DNA of 64,000 bases from Arcicella aquatica (GCF_034928825.1 NZ_JAYFUL010000028.1:1-64000), one strand, 5' to 3'; positions 8,796 through 16,833 are shown, counted from the stretch's first letter. Notes: generated from the letters alone by a model not told the origin. Made by a program: numbers and translations.

Positions 8796-9077
8796 TTATA
8801 ATATTCCTTCTTCTAGTTTTTCTAAGTAAATAAACGTTGGAGCTTTTACGCCTGCTTTTATTCTAATGTCAATTAGCTCGGGCGACTCGAAGAATTTCTT
8901 TGCATTTTCAAGGGAAGTCCAAGCAGAAAAATGTACGATGTTGTTAGCATCCTGTTCGTATTTAAGTAATTGATAAGAAATTTCGCCTGCTAGTTTCCTA
9001 ATGGTGGCGGCTTCGTCAAAGACTTTTTTCCACAATAGATAATCTTTTACTTCGTGTATGATTAAGACGTATTTCAT
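8796..9077 (-). CDS. Small dimeric alpha/beta-barrel (ABM-like) protein
   Basis: The 93-residue product fits the ferredoxin-like half barrel of antibiotic-biosynthesis-monooxygenase proteins: a first strand MKYVLIIHEVKD, a helix with WKKVFDEAATIR, a central strand around NIVHFSAWTS, then a helix ENAKKFFESPELIDIRIKAG. These proteins form dimers and either oxidise quinone-like compounds or degrade haem, but many have no known role. It heads the operon that continues with the DinB-like, CocE-like and PanE-like genes. No catalytic residue can be named with certainty. Confidence 0.65.
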   Translation of the reverse strand: MKYVLIIHEVKDYLLWKKVFDEAATIRKLAGEISYQLLKYEQDANNIVHFSAWTSLENAKKFFESPELIDIRIKAGVKAPTFIYLEKLEEGIL

Positions 9078-9260
9078 TTTGAAAGACTGTTTTTAAAATT
9101 AAGATTCAATAAATTAAAACGGCTGTAAAACAAATTTTTAAGTAATCAATACAATTTAAGCAACGTTTTTGTTTGTCATAAGTAACTGAAAATAAATCAT
9201 TTGAATGCTATCAAGACGGCAGAATGTTCACTAATTACTAATCACTATTTATTATGATGT

Positions 9261-10097
9261 TTATTGTAAAAAACTGATAATCTCCTGTAGTAATTCTTCA
9301 CTTTTCAATTCATGCCCAAGTCCCTTAGTAAGTTTCAGTGTTGAGCCTTTCCAAACTTGACTGAGGTTTTCTGAATCTAAATAATTGGTAGATTTATCTC
9401 CTCTATCATGAACTATGAGTGCCTTTGTGTTGATGTTTTGGGCAAAATTGATTGCAGAGAAGTACGAAGGCTTTTGTTGTAATTCTTTTTCAAACTGTTC
9501 GGAAATCAACCCGATGGCTTTATTTGAAAGTCCCAAGAATTGAACATAAAATGCAAAAAACTCTTCTACTTTTCCTGGAGCAGCCAAAATAATCGCATTT
9601 TGAATGGATGCCTCTGGATTTCGACTTAGGTAATAAGTAGTAGCAAAACCACCTATTGAATGCCCGATGATGGTGTGTAAATCGGGGTGCTTTTCCAAGA
9701 ATGCCGATAAAGTCCTTTCATAGATAACTAAATTCATGATTTTGCCTGTAGAGTTACCATGTGCAGGAGCATCTAGTGCCAAAACTGTAAAGTCATGTTC
9801 GACCAAAGCCTTGATATATGATTTCCACCTGAAACTATGACTTGCCCAGCCATGAACCAATAATACTTTTTTTGAACCAGTACCCCATCGGTAAGTTTGA
9901 ATTTTGTTTCCGTCAACTTCAAGTACTTCAGCAAAGGCAGGCATCAAAAATGCTTGGTGGTGTGGCTTGAGCCCTTTTGAAAAGGGCGTACAGAAAAGGT
10001 TAAAGCCATCTTTTTTTAGCTTTTCAGGAAGCACAAAGGCTAACAGATTGAAATAAAGACCTGTTAGACGTGCTGATATTTTCTTTATGCTTGCCAT
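9261..10097 (-). CDS. Alpha/beta hydrolase under TetR-type control
   Basis: This is a 278-residue cytoplasmic alpha/beta hydrolase. The oxyanion region is VLLVHGWASHSFRW (~78-91), the nucleophile elbow GHSIGG carries Ser147, and Asp234 and His262 (GLGHE) complete a plausible triad. DAPAHGNS follows the usual DxPGHG turn. Substrates in this family range over esters, lactones and lipids; nothing narrows it here. A near-perfect 22-bp palindrome with AAACCGTTCGGTTT at its centre lies 28-49 bp upstream of the start. A very similar palindrome precedes the TetR gene just upstream, so the hydrolase is very likely repressed by that TetR protein. Confidence 0.85.
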   Translation of the reverse strand: MASIKKISARLTGLYFNLLAFVLPEKLKKDGFNLFCTPFSKGLKPHHQAFLMPAFAEVLEVDGNKIQTYRWGTGSKKVLLVHGWASHSFRWKSYIKALVEHDFTVLALDAPAHGNSTGKIMNLVIYERTLSAFLEKHPDLHTIIGHSIGGFATTYYLSRNPEASIQNAIILAAPGKVEEFFAFYVQFLGLSNKAIGLISEQFEKELQQKPSYFSAINFAQNINTKALIVHDRGDKSTNYLDSENLSQVWKGSTLKLTKGLGHELKSEELLQEIISFLQ

Positions 10098-10124
10098 TCC
10101 TAAATTTTAAATAAGAGTAAGTTT

Positions 10125-10146
10125 AAATAAACCGTTCGGTTTATTT
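10125..10146. promoter_or_regulatory. TetR-type operator upstream of the alpha/beta hydrolase
   Basis: Arms AAATAAACCG and CGGTTTATTT surround a TT centre, giving a 22-bp inverted repeat. Its central AAACCG-TT-CGGTTT matches the 14-bp palindrome in front of the TetR gene (10769-10782) except at two positions. Confidence 0.7.
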
Positions 10147-10160
10147 TTGAATAAAAAAAA

Positions 10161-10757
10161 TTATCGTAAATATTGTGTACTGATAGTGGCTTTTAGGTTT
10201 TCTAACAAGCCATTTAATATTTTTGGATTATCCGTTAATTTACTCATCATCAGCCCCCCTTGAATAACACTAAATATTAAGGTGGCTTCCTTCTGAGCAT
10301 CTAAGTCATCCCTAAATTCTTTTGACTCGATACCTTTTCGAATGATTAACGATAAGCCTCCTAACAGTTCATCCAGTGCTTTTTGTGCCTTGATTTTCAG
10401 GAAGGGTAGATTGTCGTCAGATTCTATCGCAGTATTCAGTAGAGGGCAACCACCTGCTGTTAAAGGACTTATACTATAGTTTTTATAGAAACTTAGAATA
10501 GCAAAGAGTTTGTCTTTGGCAGTATTTTCTTTTTTGATTTTAAAGCGTAAAGCTTCTAAAAGCTTGCCTATAGAATGTTCAAATGCTTCAATAGCGATTT
10601 GGTCTTTACTTTCAAAATTCCCATATACACCACCCTTGGTTAATCCAGTGGCCAACAAAATATCACTCATAGTGGTAGCACTATAACCCTTAGTATTGAA
10701 AATAGGAGCTGATTTTTCAATAATAGCTTGTCTGGTAATATCTGATTTTGTAAACAT
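10161..10757 (-). CDS. TetR/AcrR family transcriptional repressor
   Basis: The N-terminal helix-turn-helix is clear: TRQAIIEKSAPIFNTKGYSATTMSDILLATGLTKGGVYGNFESKDQI. A C-terminal ligand-binding helical domain follows, with a PLTAGGCPLLN segment typical of the AcrR-like group. A TTG codon at 10793 would extend the frame by 12 residues, but that extension runs over the palindromic operator at 10769-10782, so the ATG at 10757 (198 residues) is the better start. The protein probably represses itself and the hydrolase immediately downstream, since both carry nearly the same palindrome. The inducer is unknown. Confidence 0.88.
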   Translation of the reverse strand: MFTKSDITRQAIIEKSAPIFNTKGYSATTMSDILLATGLTKGGVYGNFESKDQIAIEAFEHSIGKLLEALRFKIKKENTAKDKLFAILSFYKNYSISPLTAGGCPLLNTAIESDDNLPFLKIKAQKALDELLGGLSLIIRKGIESKEFRDDLDAQKEATLIFSVIQGGLMMSKLTDNPKILNGLLENLKATISTQYLR

Positions 10758-10768
10758 AGAACAAATAT

Positions 10769-10782
10769 AAACCAATCGGTTT
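10769..10782. promoter_or_regulatory. TetR-type autoregulatory operator
   Basis: AAACC-AATC-GGTTT forms an inverted repeat 12-25 bp upstream of the chosen TetR start. It shares its arms with the operator at 10125-10146, which supports autoregulation. Confidence 0.6.
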
Positions 10783-10856
10783 GTAAAATGCAAATGTATT
10801 TTTTGTTTTTTATGAATTAATTCAGCTCGCTAAAAATTTTGTAGTTTTGCAAGCCA

Positions 10857-10995
10857 TTGTTAGTCGAGATATTAGCTTGCTATTATTAGATAAGAATATC
10901 TAATTCTACAAACGCCAAGCGAAAGCTTGTGGTTTGTAAAACCACATTTACTGAAGTCCAGCATCTTATGATGCGGACTAACAGGGTGCAATGTA
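10857..10995 (+). repeat. Intergenic repeat, CGCCAAGC family, copy before the orphan gene
   Basis: The stretch begins TGTTAGTCGAGATATTAGC and contains the core ACGCCAAGCGAAAGCTTGTGG, in which CAAGC-GAAA-GCTTG is a hairpin. It then has a GGTTTGTAAAACC hairpin. About 95 bp align well with 11507-11613. The core also matches the reverse complement of the repeats at 527 and 5192. The tail includes a further small hairpin (GTCCAGCATC / GATGCGGAC). Confidence 0.65.
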
Positions 10996-11037
10996 GAATT
11001 AGAAGAATTAGGCATTTCGTTAAGAGTAATCAATTAA

Positions 11038-11496
11038 ATGTTTAGAACTATGAATGTATATATAATAGTAGAAATGCAAGAAACAGATACTGTTTTCGAA
11101 AAACTAAATGTTGAAAAAATTAGCATGGATAAGTTTTTAACTGAACGTAAACTAAGTGTAAATTATGATCAAGAAAAGATTTTGAACTCACTGTCCACTG
11201 AATTAAGTAGAAAAAAGAACGATGTTTTGATTCGTTATTATCACGATATTGATTCAATAGTTAATTTATCAAATAAACTTAAAGAAAATAATCATCGATT
11301 ACATACGGTTTTTATTCCCTCACCACAGCAATTATTAATAAGAAAGGAAGAAGAGTTGGAATTTACCCGTAAACATGCTAATTGGGCAAGTTTCTCAGCT
11401 TCTCAAATTGAGGAAGGCTATCAAGAATGGATAAAAATATATGAAAAAATAAAGCAAGAACTGCCTAAATATGCCATTGAAGTGAAAGAAGTTTAA
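11038..11496 (+). CDS. Hypothetical protein between two repeat copies
   Basis: I do not recognise this 152-residue protein. It begins MFRTMNVYIIVEMQE, so initiation at residue 5 is also possible, and is highly charged and hydrophilic, with two Lys/Glu-rich helical stretches and no signal peptide or membrane segment. A central strand-like segment (NDVLIRYYHDI) and HTVFIPSPQQL suggest an alpha/beta fold. It is monocistronic: a repeat copy lies on each side (10857-10995 and 11507-11613) and a strong terminator at 11649-11685. The flanking repeats suggest the gene may have arrived as a unit. The long open frame, normal start and terminator make it a likely real gene. Confidence 0.6.
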   Translation: MFRTMNVYIIVEMQETDTVFEKLNVEKISMDKFLTERKLSVNYDQEKILNSLSTELSRKKNDVLIRYYHDIDSIVNLSNKLKENNHRLHTVFIPSPQQLLIRKEEELEFTRKHANWASFSASQIEEGYQEWIKIYEKIKQELPKYAIEVKEV

Positions 11497-11506
11497 TATA
11501 ACAGAT

Positions 11507-11613
11507 GTTGGTCTGGATGTTAGCTCGCTACATCTTCGACTTTATTAAATAAGGATTTCTAATCCTTAACACGCCAAGCTAAAGCTTGTGGTTTATATAA
11601 CTACAGTTACGGT
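11507..11613 (+). repeat. Intergenic repeat, CGCCAAGC family, copy after the orphan gene
   Basis: This matches 10857-10953: TGTTGGTCTGGATGTTAGC, an AT-rich centre with a TAAGGATTTCTAATCCTTA stem, then ACGCCAAGCTAAAGCTTGTGG. It has the same orientation as the copy before the orphan gene. Confidence 0.65.
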
Positions 11614-11648
11614 TAACAAAATAGCATTATCTAAAAATCTCTCCCCTC

Positions 11649-11685
11649 AAAATCTTCTCTTTTTCAAAAAGGAGAAGATTTTTTT
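11649..11685 (+). terminator. Rho-independent terminator after the orphan gene
   Basis: Arms AAAATCTTCTC and GAGAAGATTTT (with a further TTTT/AAAAA pairing around the C loop) are followed by a T run. The position fits termination of the gene ending at 11496. Confidence 0.75.
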
Positions 11686-11714
11686 GTTTAATTCAAAAAA
11701 ACTTTTAAAATTTG

Positions 11715-11728
11715 CGTAATCACTTACG
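11715..11728. promoter_or_regulatory. Possible MarR operator
   Basis: CGTAA-TCAC-TTACG is an inverted repeat 18-31 bp upstream of the MarR-family start codon, where an autoregulatory site would be expected. It is short, so chance cannot be excluded. Confidence 0.4.
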
Positions 11729-11745
11729 TAATTGTTTACATAAAA

Positions 11746-12228
11746 ATGGATTTAATATCAGAATTAGGCCCTTTGGCTTTTGGAAGTAGGCTCAAACGAC
11801 TCAGCGAGACCATCATGCGTGGTGGTGAAGATGTGTATCGTTTTTACGGTGTTGACTTTCAACCAAAATGGTTTCCTATTTTTTACTTTCTGTCTCACAA
11901 AAACGAGGCTGGGATTATGGAAATAGCTGAAGGGTTGAATGTTACGCATCCAGCCATTATTCAGATGGCAAAGGAGTTGGAGAAAAAAGGTTTGATAATT
12001 TCTAAGAAGTCGGACGAGGACGCTCGTAAACGTAATTTGAAATTATCGAAAAAGGGAAAGACTTTATTACCTACACTCCAAAAAATTTGGGAGGAAATAA
12101 AACTGATGAATGCCGAAATCATCGAAAATCAAGAGCATAATTTACTAATTGCCGTCAAAGAAATTGAAGATGCTTGGTCTGAAAAAAGTTACTTAGAACG
12201 CTTTAAGGAGTTTCACAAATTAGGGTGA
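11746..12228 (+). CDS. MarR family transcriptional regulator
   Basis: This 160-residue protein has a winged-helix DNA-binding domain at ~45-110: IMEIAEGLNVTHPAIIQMAKELEKKGLI, followed by the wing KKSDEDARKRNLKLSKKGKTLL, the signature of MarR proteins. Flanking helices would make the dimer interface. It is read in the same direction as phzF and two acetyltransferase genes, which begin 150 bp downstream, and may control them or itself through the inverted repeat at 11715-11728. Family assignment is secure; the ligand is unknown. Confidence 0.85.
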   Translation: MDLISELGPLAFGSRLKRLSETIMRGGEDVYRFYGVDFQPKWFPIFYFLSHKNEAGIMEIAEGLNVTHPAIIQMAKELEKKGLIISKKSDEDARKRNLKLSKKGKTLLPTLQKIWEEIKLMNAEIIENQEHNLLIAVKEIEDAWSEKSYLERFKEFHKLG

Positions 12229-12380
12229 AGCTGTGAGCTTTGAGCAATCAGCTTTGAGCTTTTTATACTTCTAAAATCTTGTGTATTTATTCTTATTTCA
12301 AAAAGCTTATAGCTCACTGCTCATAGCTAAAAAACCATTTAAAGAAGCCGAAAGCTCATTGCTGAAAGCTGATAACCATT
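12229..12380. repeat. Low-complexity AGCT-word intergenic spacer
   Basis: The spacer is built from repeated short words such as GAGCTTTGAGC, CAGCTTTGAGC, TTATAGCTCACTGCTCATAGC and GCTCATTGCTGAAAGC. It looks like decayed tandem repeat sequence rather than a gene. Confidence 0.5.
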
Positions 12381-13163
12381 ATGAACCTAACAATATATCA
12401 ATTAGACGCATTTACGGATGAAGTATTTGCGGGTAATCCTGCCGCTGTAGTACCCCTTACTGAATGGATTACTGATGAATTAATGCAAAAAATTGCTGCT
12501 GAAAATAACCTTGCCGAAACGGCTTTTTATGTCGCCGAAGGTGAACAGTTTCATATACGATGGTTTACGCCAACCGTTGAAGTAAACCTCTGTGGTCATG
12601 CTACACTAGCGACTGCCTACACCATTTTTGAGTACGCCAAATATCAAAAAACAACCATAGCATTTAAGTCTAAAAGTGGTATTCTGAAAGTAGAAAAGAA
12701 AGGAGATTTATTAGAATTAGATTTCCCTGTTGATATGCCAGTAGTGGCAGAAACACCTGAAGAATTAATAGAAGGACTGGGAATAAAACCCCAAGAAACC
12801 CTAAAAGGTATTACAGACTATTTTCTGGTTTTTGAAAACGAAAGCCAAGTAAAAGCCCTAAAGCCCGATTTCAAGACCATTGCTAAGGTAAAATGCAGAG
12901 GCATTATCGTTACTGCCAAAGGAGATGAGGTAGATTTTGTATCAAGATTTTTTGGCCCACAGTCAGGTATCGATGAAGACCCCGTCACAGGCTCCGCCCA
13001 TACTACCTTAACACCCTATTGGGCAGAAAAATTAGGAAAGAATATCCTAACAGCCAAGCAAATATCTGCCAGAGGAGGGGAGCTGCTCTGTACGTTAGCG
13101 GGCGACAGGGTAAAAATGGCGGGTAAAGTAGCCCCATATTTAATAGGTGAAATAATAGTTTAA
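12381..13163 (+). CDS. PhzF family isomerase/epimerase
   Basis: The 260-residue protein is a full-length PhzF-like member. It starts MNLTIYQLDAFTDEVFAGNPAAV, has the catalytic Glu in NNLAETAF (Glu46), the CGHATLA motif at ~71-77, and the second-domain segment GIDEDPVTGSAH, which includes the conserved Asp/Pro/Gly of the second catalytic half. PhzF enzymes isomerise small metabolites in the cytoplasm; the phenazine reaction is known for one member only and no other phenazine genes are seen. It is followed 11 bp later by a double GNAT gene, suggesting an operon of small-molecule enzymes. Confidence 0.9.
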   Translation: MNLTIYQLDAFTDEVFAGNPAAVVPLTEWITDELMQKIAAENNLAETAFYVAEGEQFHIRWFTPTVEVNLCGHATLATAYTIFEYAKYQKTTIAFKSKSGILKVEKKGDLLELDFPVDMPVVAETPEELIEGLGIKPQETLKGITDYFLVFENESQVKALKPDFKTIAKVKCRGIIVTAKGDEVDFVSRFFGPQSGIDEDPVTGSAHTTLTPYWAEKLGKNILTAKQISARGGELLCTLAGDRVKMAGKVAPYLIGEIIV

Positions 13164-13174
13164 TAGAGAAGACA

Positions 13175-14137
13175 ATGATACAGATACAACCCTTTGAAAA
13201 TCAATATACAGACCAAGTAGTAGATTTAATTTTGACTATTCAGCAAAAAGAATTTCAAGTACCGATTACCATTAATGAACAACAAGATTTATTAGATATT
13301 CCGAATTTTTACCAACAAAAGTATGGCAATTTCTGGGTAGCCCTGTACGAGGGTAAGGTGATAGGAAGCATCGCTCTGATTGATTGTGGCGAAAATGTTG
13401 GAGCAATTCGTAAAATGTTTGTTAAGAAAGAGTTCAGAGGCAAAGAGTATGGCATCGCTCAGAAACTCTTGGATTTATTAACCACCGAAGCCCAAAAAGC
13501 AGGCATGACAAACCTATATTTAGGAACATTAGAACGCCTACAAGCTGCTATTCGCTTTTATATCAGAAATGGCTTTGAGGCTATCGAAAAACAAAATATT
13601 CCTTCGGTTTTCCCTTTTATGCCTGTGGATACTCATTTTTTTGAAAAGAATATTCAAATAAATCCCCAAGAAATCATGGAGAATAATGTACAAATTATTG
13701 AATATCAGCAAGCTTATAAAGACGACTTCAAACGTATTAATGTAGAATGGATTGAAACGTTTTTCAAAGTAGAACCTCACGATTTAGAACAATTAGAAGC
13801 ACCAGATGAAATTATCGCTAATGGGGGACAAATTTTTCTAGCAAAATTAGGAGATGAGATTGTGGGGACATCTGCCTTAATCCATGATGGAGATGGTATT
13901 TACGAATTGGCAAAAATGGGCGTAACACCTAAAGCCCAAGGCTTGGGTTTAGGCAAAAAGCTATGTGTAAAAACAATTGATGAAGCTAAAGCTCGTAAAG
14001 CCAAAGGCTTATATTTGTTATCGAATACAGCACTAAAACCAGCCATTTCAATCTACAAAAGCATAGGGTTTGTAGAAGTACCTCTCGGAAAGACTTTTTA
14101 CGAAAGAACAGACATTAAAATGGACTACCCACTTTAG
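13175..14137 (+). CDS. Double-domain GNAT N-acetyltransferase
   Basis: This 320-residue protein is a tandem fusion of two acetyltransferase domains. Domain 1 (to ~165) carries the acetyl-CoA loop region RKMFVKKEFRGKEYGIAQKLL. Domain 2 (~167-320) carries LAKMGVTPKAQGLGLGKKLC, a good QGxGxG/A-type motif, and the C-terminal IYKSIGFVEV typical of GNATs. Such enzymes acetylate amines of antibiotics, amino acids or proteins. It sits 11 bp after phzF and 1 bp before another GNAT gene, so co-expression is likely. A Met (ATG at ~13676) near the second domain could allow separate initiation, but the continuous frame favours a fusion. Confidence 0.85.
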   Translation: MIQIQPFENQYTDQVVDLILTIQQKEFQVPITINEQQDLLDIPNFYQQKYGNFWVALYEGKVIGSIALIDCGENVGAIRKMFVKKEFRGKEYGIAQKLLDLLTTEAQKAGMTNLYLGTLERLQAAIRFYIRNGFEAIEKQNIPSVFPFMPVDTHFFEKNIQINPQEIMENNVQIIEYQQAYKDDFKRINVEWIETFFKVEPHDLEQLEAPDEIIANGGQIFLAKLGDEIVGTSALIHDGDGIYELAKMGVTPKAQGLGLGKKLCVKTIDEAKARKAKGLYLLSNTALKPAISIYKSIGFVEVPLGKTFYERTDIKMDYPL

Positions 14138-14138
14138 T

Positions 14139-14633
14139 ATGAACATAAAAGTAATCAATACTGAGGCTGAAATCCAGCTTTATTATACCCTATTGCACAA
14201 AGCCATTACAGAAGAATCTCAGTTTTTCAGGGTTTCGCCAGTGGATATTGCTGGCGAAGCTTTCCCTACTGAAAATACTTTTGAAAGCTTTACTTTAGGG
14301 GCTTTTTCTGACGAGGGGGATTTGTTAGGAACAGTTGGATTTAAAAGAGACAGCGTTTTGAAACTCAAACACAAAGGATTGATTTTTAGGATGTATGTAG
14401 CTCCCGAAGCCAAAGGGTTGGGTCTTGGACGGAATCTATTGCAGGCTGCCATCGAAAGGGCTAAACAAGGAGTAGGCCTAAAACAGATTGTATTGACATT
14501 AATAGCTGATAATCATCGGGCTAAAAATTTGTATCTTTCGGAAGGATTTGAAGTATTTAGTTTTGAAAAACAAGCTATCAGAATGAGTGATGATTTGTTT
14601 GTAGATGAAAATGCGATGGTGAAATATCTTTAG
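14139..14633 (+). CDS. GNAT family N-acetyltransferase
   Basis: This single-domain 164-residue GNAT has the acetyl-CoA-binding loop FRMYVAPEAKGLGLGRNLLQAA at about 87-108 and the C-terminal ADNHRAKNLYLSEGFEVFSFE segment typical of the family. The substrate is unknown. It begins 1 bp after the stop of the double GNAT gene, which implies translational coupling. It is closer to the RimI/YhhY-like small GNATs than to either domain of its neighbour, as far as can be judged by eye. Confidence 0.85.
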   Translation: MNIKVINTEAEIQLYYTLLHKAITEESQFFRVSPVDIAGEAFPTENTFESFTLGAFSDEGDLLGTVGFKRDSVLKLKHKGLIFRMYVAPEAKGLGLGRNLLQAAIERAKQGVGLKQIVLTLIADNHRAKNLYLSEGFEVFSFEKQAIRMSDDLFVDENAMVKYL

Positions 14634-14709
14634 AATTTGAAAATTTGAAAATGTGTCGATTTGAAAATAAAGATATGTGTAATGAATGAAGATTTAAAAA
14701 ATTAACGTT

Positions 14710-15810
14710 TTGACAATAGACGATATAATTTTAAAAATTGCAGATTTACAAACATCTGCTGATAAAGCATATTTTCCCGATGGACTTTTTGAGTCTTATC
14801 GGGAAAATAATATTTTGCATTATCGTCGTCCAGATACTAATATTTTTTTTACTGCTATTACCGTTTTTACGCTGAATAACATTAAAGAAAATCTGTCGGA
14901 AACATCACAAACACTTATTGGAAAAATTACTAAAAAAGCCATTGCTACGTATCCGCTTTTTCAGAATAAAGATGGACTGAATACCTATAATTTCTTTCAA
15001 ACAAAACCGTCTCAGCATTTCCCTCATGGCAACATCCTTCACAAACTGAATCACTTTAAAATTCCAGATGATATTGATGATACTTCAATGGTTTTTCTGA
15101 CGAAGCAATTTTCACAAGAAGAAGCCATTGCTTTGAAAGATAAGCTAGTGATGCATTCAAACGGATATACGCGGACCATCGAAAATACCTTTGAGGAATA
15201 CAAAGCCTTAAAAGCATATTCAACCTGGTTTGGTAAAAAAATGTATATCGAATTTGATGCCTGTGCTTTATCAAATATGATTTATTGCTTACTTTCATAT
15301 GATATAACACTCGACCAACATGGGAATGATGCTATAAAATACCTTCAACAGGTTATCTTATCAGATCAGTATATCAATCAACCCTTTAGAGTAGCGCATC
15401 ACTACGTCCGAACACCTATCATCATGTATCATGTAGCGAGATTAATGGCAAAATTTAGGATTGAGGCTTTAGAGATTTGCCGAGAAAAACTAGTAGCAGA
15501 TATGTTGGACTACTTGAGGCGACCAAATTTGGCTTTGATGGATAGAATCCTTATCGAAACCAGTCTATTACGCTTCAATATCTCCTTTGAAAAAACCGAG
15601 CTTGTCGATTTTTCAAAGGAGATATTTAAAGGTTTTTACTTTTTTATTGCAGGGTTGCTGACAGCCTACGAAAATCCGATATTGTATAAAATAGCTTCTT
15701 CAAAAGTTTTTCATATCAACTGGACTTGCGAGGCTCATTGTTGGGCTTTACTAGCAGAATGGATGACTATTTCTTCACAAAAGGATTCATCGCATTTCCT
15801 TCAACCGTGA
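14710..15810 (+). CDS. Alpha-toroid protein with DxDD motif, possible class II terpene-cyclase-like
   Basis: This 366-residue protein has a TTG start; an in-frame TAA lies at 14695 and the next Met codon is near residue 148, so the TTG is the best start. The striking motif is PDDIDDTSM at residues 119-127, which contains the D-x-D-D-T signature of class II terpene cyclases and copalyl-diphosphate-type synthases. A second segment, EFDACALSNMIYCLLSY, resembles the repeated helix pairs of squalene-hopene-cyclase-like alpha-toroid domains. Length fits one toroid domain rather than the usual two. An enzyme of this kind would protonate a prenyl chain, but an unrelated toroid protein cannot be ruled out. 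It lies downstream of the GNAT genes, and its end overlaps the opposite-strand adhesin-like gene by 44 bp. Confidence 0.5.
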   Translation: MTIDDIILKIADLQTSADKAYFPDGLFESYRENNILHYRRPDTNIFFTAITVFTLNNIKENLSETSQTLIGKITKKAIATYPLFQNKDGLNTYNFFQTKPSQHFPHGNILHKLNHFKIPDDIDDTSMVFLTKQFSQEEAIALKDKLVMHSNGYTRTIENTFEEYKALKAYSTWFGKKMYIEFDACALSNMIYCLLSYDITLDQHGNDAIKYLQQVILSDQYINQPFRVAHHYVRTPIIMYHVARLMAKFRIEALEICREKLVADMLDYLRRPNLALMDRILIETSLLRFNISFEKTELVDFSKEIFKGFYFFIAGLLTAYENPILYKIASSKVFHINWTCEAHCWALLAEWMTISSQKDSSHFLQP

Positions 15811-16450
15811 TAGAAGCAGAATCGCTCAAATCAAATGTAGGTGATAGCAATGCTGTCTTTTTCAATGATAAAGTAGCTTTACCTTTTAATGTAATATCAG
15901 AATTAGTGACCTTAGAATCATTTAAATGGAAATGATAATAACGTTCCCAATCACCCCACCAATTCTTTTTAACTTCTGCATTCTCAGTTTTAATATTTAC
16001 CGCCGTCAAATCACAATTGTTCAACGTCAAGTCACCAGTAGCAGTACTATTTACGGCTAAAGTACTGTTAGCAAATTTGGTGTTTTTGCCATTAATTTTT
16101 ACTGATATTTCATAACCTTGTAAAGAAATAGCAGGAAGTTTAGGAACAGTAATAATAATTTTTCCATATATTTCCGAGGTACTATCAATCTTCAATGACT
16201 GTCCTACAACTTTAGCATTAGGCACGTTTTTGATACTGTATTCATTGCCTTCTTCTATCTCAACATTAATGTCACCATCCAAGGCAATCAAGTCAAGGTT
16301 ATTAAAAGCCTTTAACTTAATCACTTGTTTTGAAATATCTGTACGGACAATTTCTTTTTTGTATTCAGCCTTAAGCAATATCGTAAATGAGGTCATGCCA
16401 ATTACTAATATACAGGCCAAAGCCCCCAATAATTTATTTGATGTTTTCAT
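15767..16450 (-). CDS. DUF2807-like (adhesin GIN domain) envelope protein
   Basis: This encodes 227 residues from the ATG at 16450. An upstream alternative start at 16513 would run into the GntR gene, so 16450 is preferred. The N-terminus MKTSNKLLGALACILVIGMTSF is a signal peptide or anchor. The rest is a right-handed beta-helix-like repeat of the GIN type: strands such as NLDLIALDGDINVEIEEG, IIITVPKLP, SLQGYEISVKING, DLTLNNCDLT. Such proteins are periplasmic or surface exposed with unknown function. It is the last gene of the ABC/GntR unit, 13 bp after the GntR stop, and its 3' end overlaps the DxDD gene. Confidence 0.7.
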   Translation of the reverse strand: MKTSNKLLGALACILVIGMTSFTILLKAEYKKEIVRTDISKQVIKLKAFNNLDLIALDGDINVEIEEGNEYSIKNVPNAKVVGQSLKIDSTSEIYGKIIITVPKLPAISLQGYEISVKINGKNTKFANSTLAVNSTATGDLTLNNCDLTAVNIKTENAEVKKNWWGDWERYYHFHLNDSKVTNSDITLKGKATLSLKKTALLSPTFDLSDSASITVEGNAMNPFVKK

Positions 16451-16463
16451 AAGGTTTATGTGC

Positions 16464-16832
16464 TTAAAAATTAGCTGTTTTAAATGCCTCGAATCTGTCT
16501 TTAATAAAATCAAAATCTAGCCCTAACAAATGAACATTTTTAAAGAATACTGGTAATTCATTCCCTAGAAATTCTTCTTTTCTAAAGGCTAATACTTTGT
16601 CTTGAGCATCATCTGATACAAAAAATCCCATGCCTCTTTTTGTGAAAATAATCTCCTTTTGTTGCAAGAACTCGTAAGTTCTCATTACCGTATTAGGGTT
16701 AACTTCTAACTGAACAGCTAATTCACGAACAGATGGGATTTTATCGCCAATTGTCCACTGCTTCAGTAAGATACGCTCACAAATATATTCTGCTATTTGG
16801 AGGTAAATTGCTTGGTTATCTCTGAATTCCAT
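16464..16832 (-). CDS. GntR family regulator (YtrA-type, short)
   Basis: The 122-residue protein consists of a GntR winged helix (GDKIPSVRELAVQLEVNPNTVMRTYEFLQQKEII, then the wing TKRGMGFFV) with only a short C-terminal helical tail. That is the YtrA subfamily layout, which has no large ligand-binding domain. YtrA-type regulators usually repress an adjacent ABC transporter operon; the gene lies 1 bp after a permease gene and follows its ATPase, as expected. Its binding site is probably upstream of the ATPase gene at 18497, but I could not see a clear operator. Confidence 0.88.
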   Translation of the reverse strand: MEFRDNQAIYLQIAEYICERILLKQWTIGDKIPSVRELAVQLEVNPNTVMRTYEFLQQKEIIFTKRGMGFFVSDDAQDKVLAFRKEEFLGNELPVFFKNVHLLGLDFDFIKDRFEAFKTANF

Positions 16833-16833
16833 A

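Noticed and set aside
10761..10793. TTG start extending the TetR gene by 12 residues
   Set aside because: The extension runs over the palindromic operator at 10769-10782; ATG 10757 fits better.
12229..12380. Possible attachment site or origin from repeated AGCT words
   Set aside because: No integrase or replication gene is near, and the words are imperfect and low complexity.
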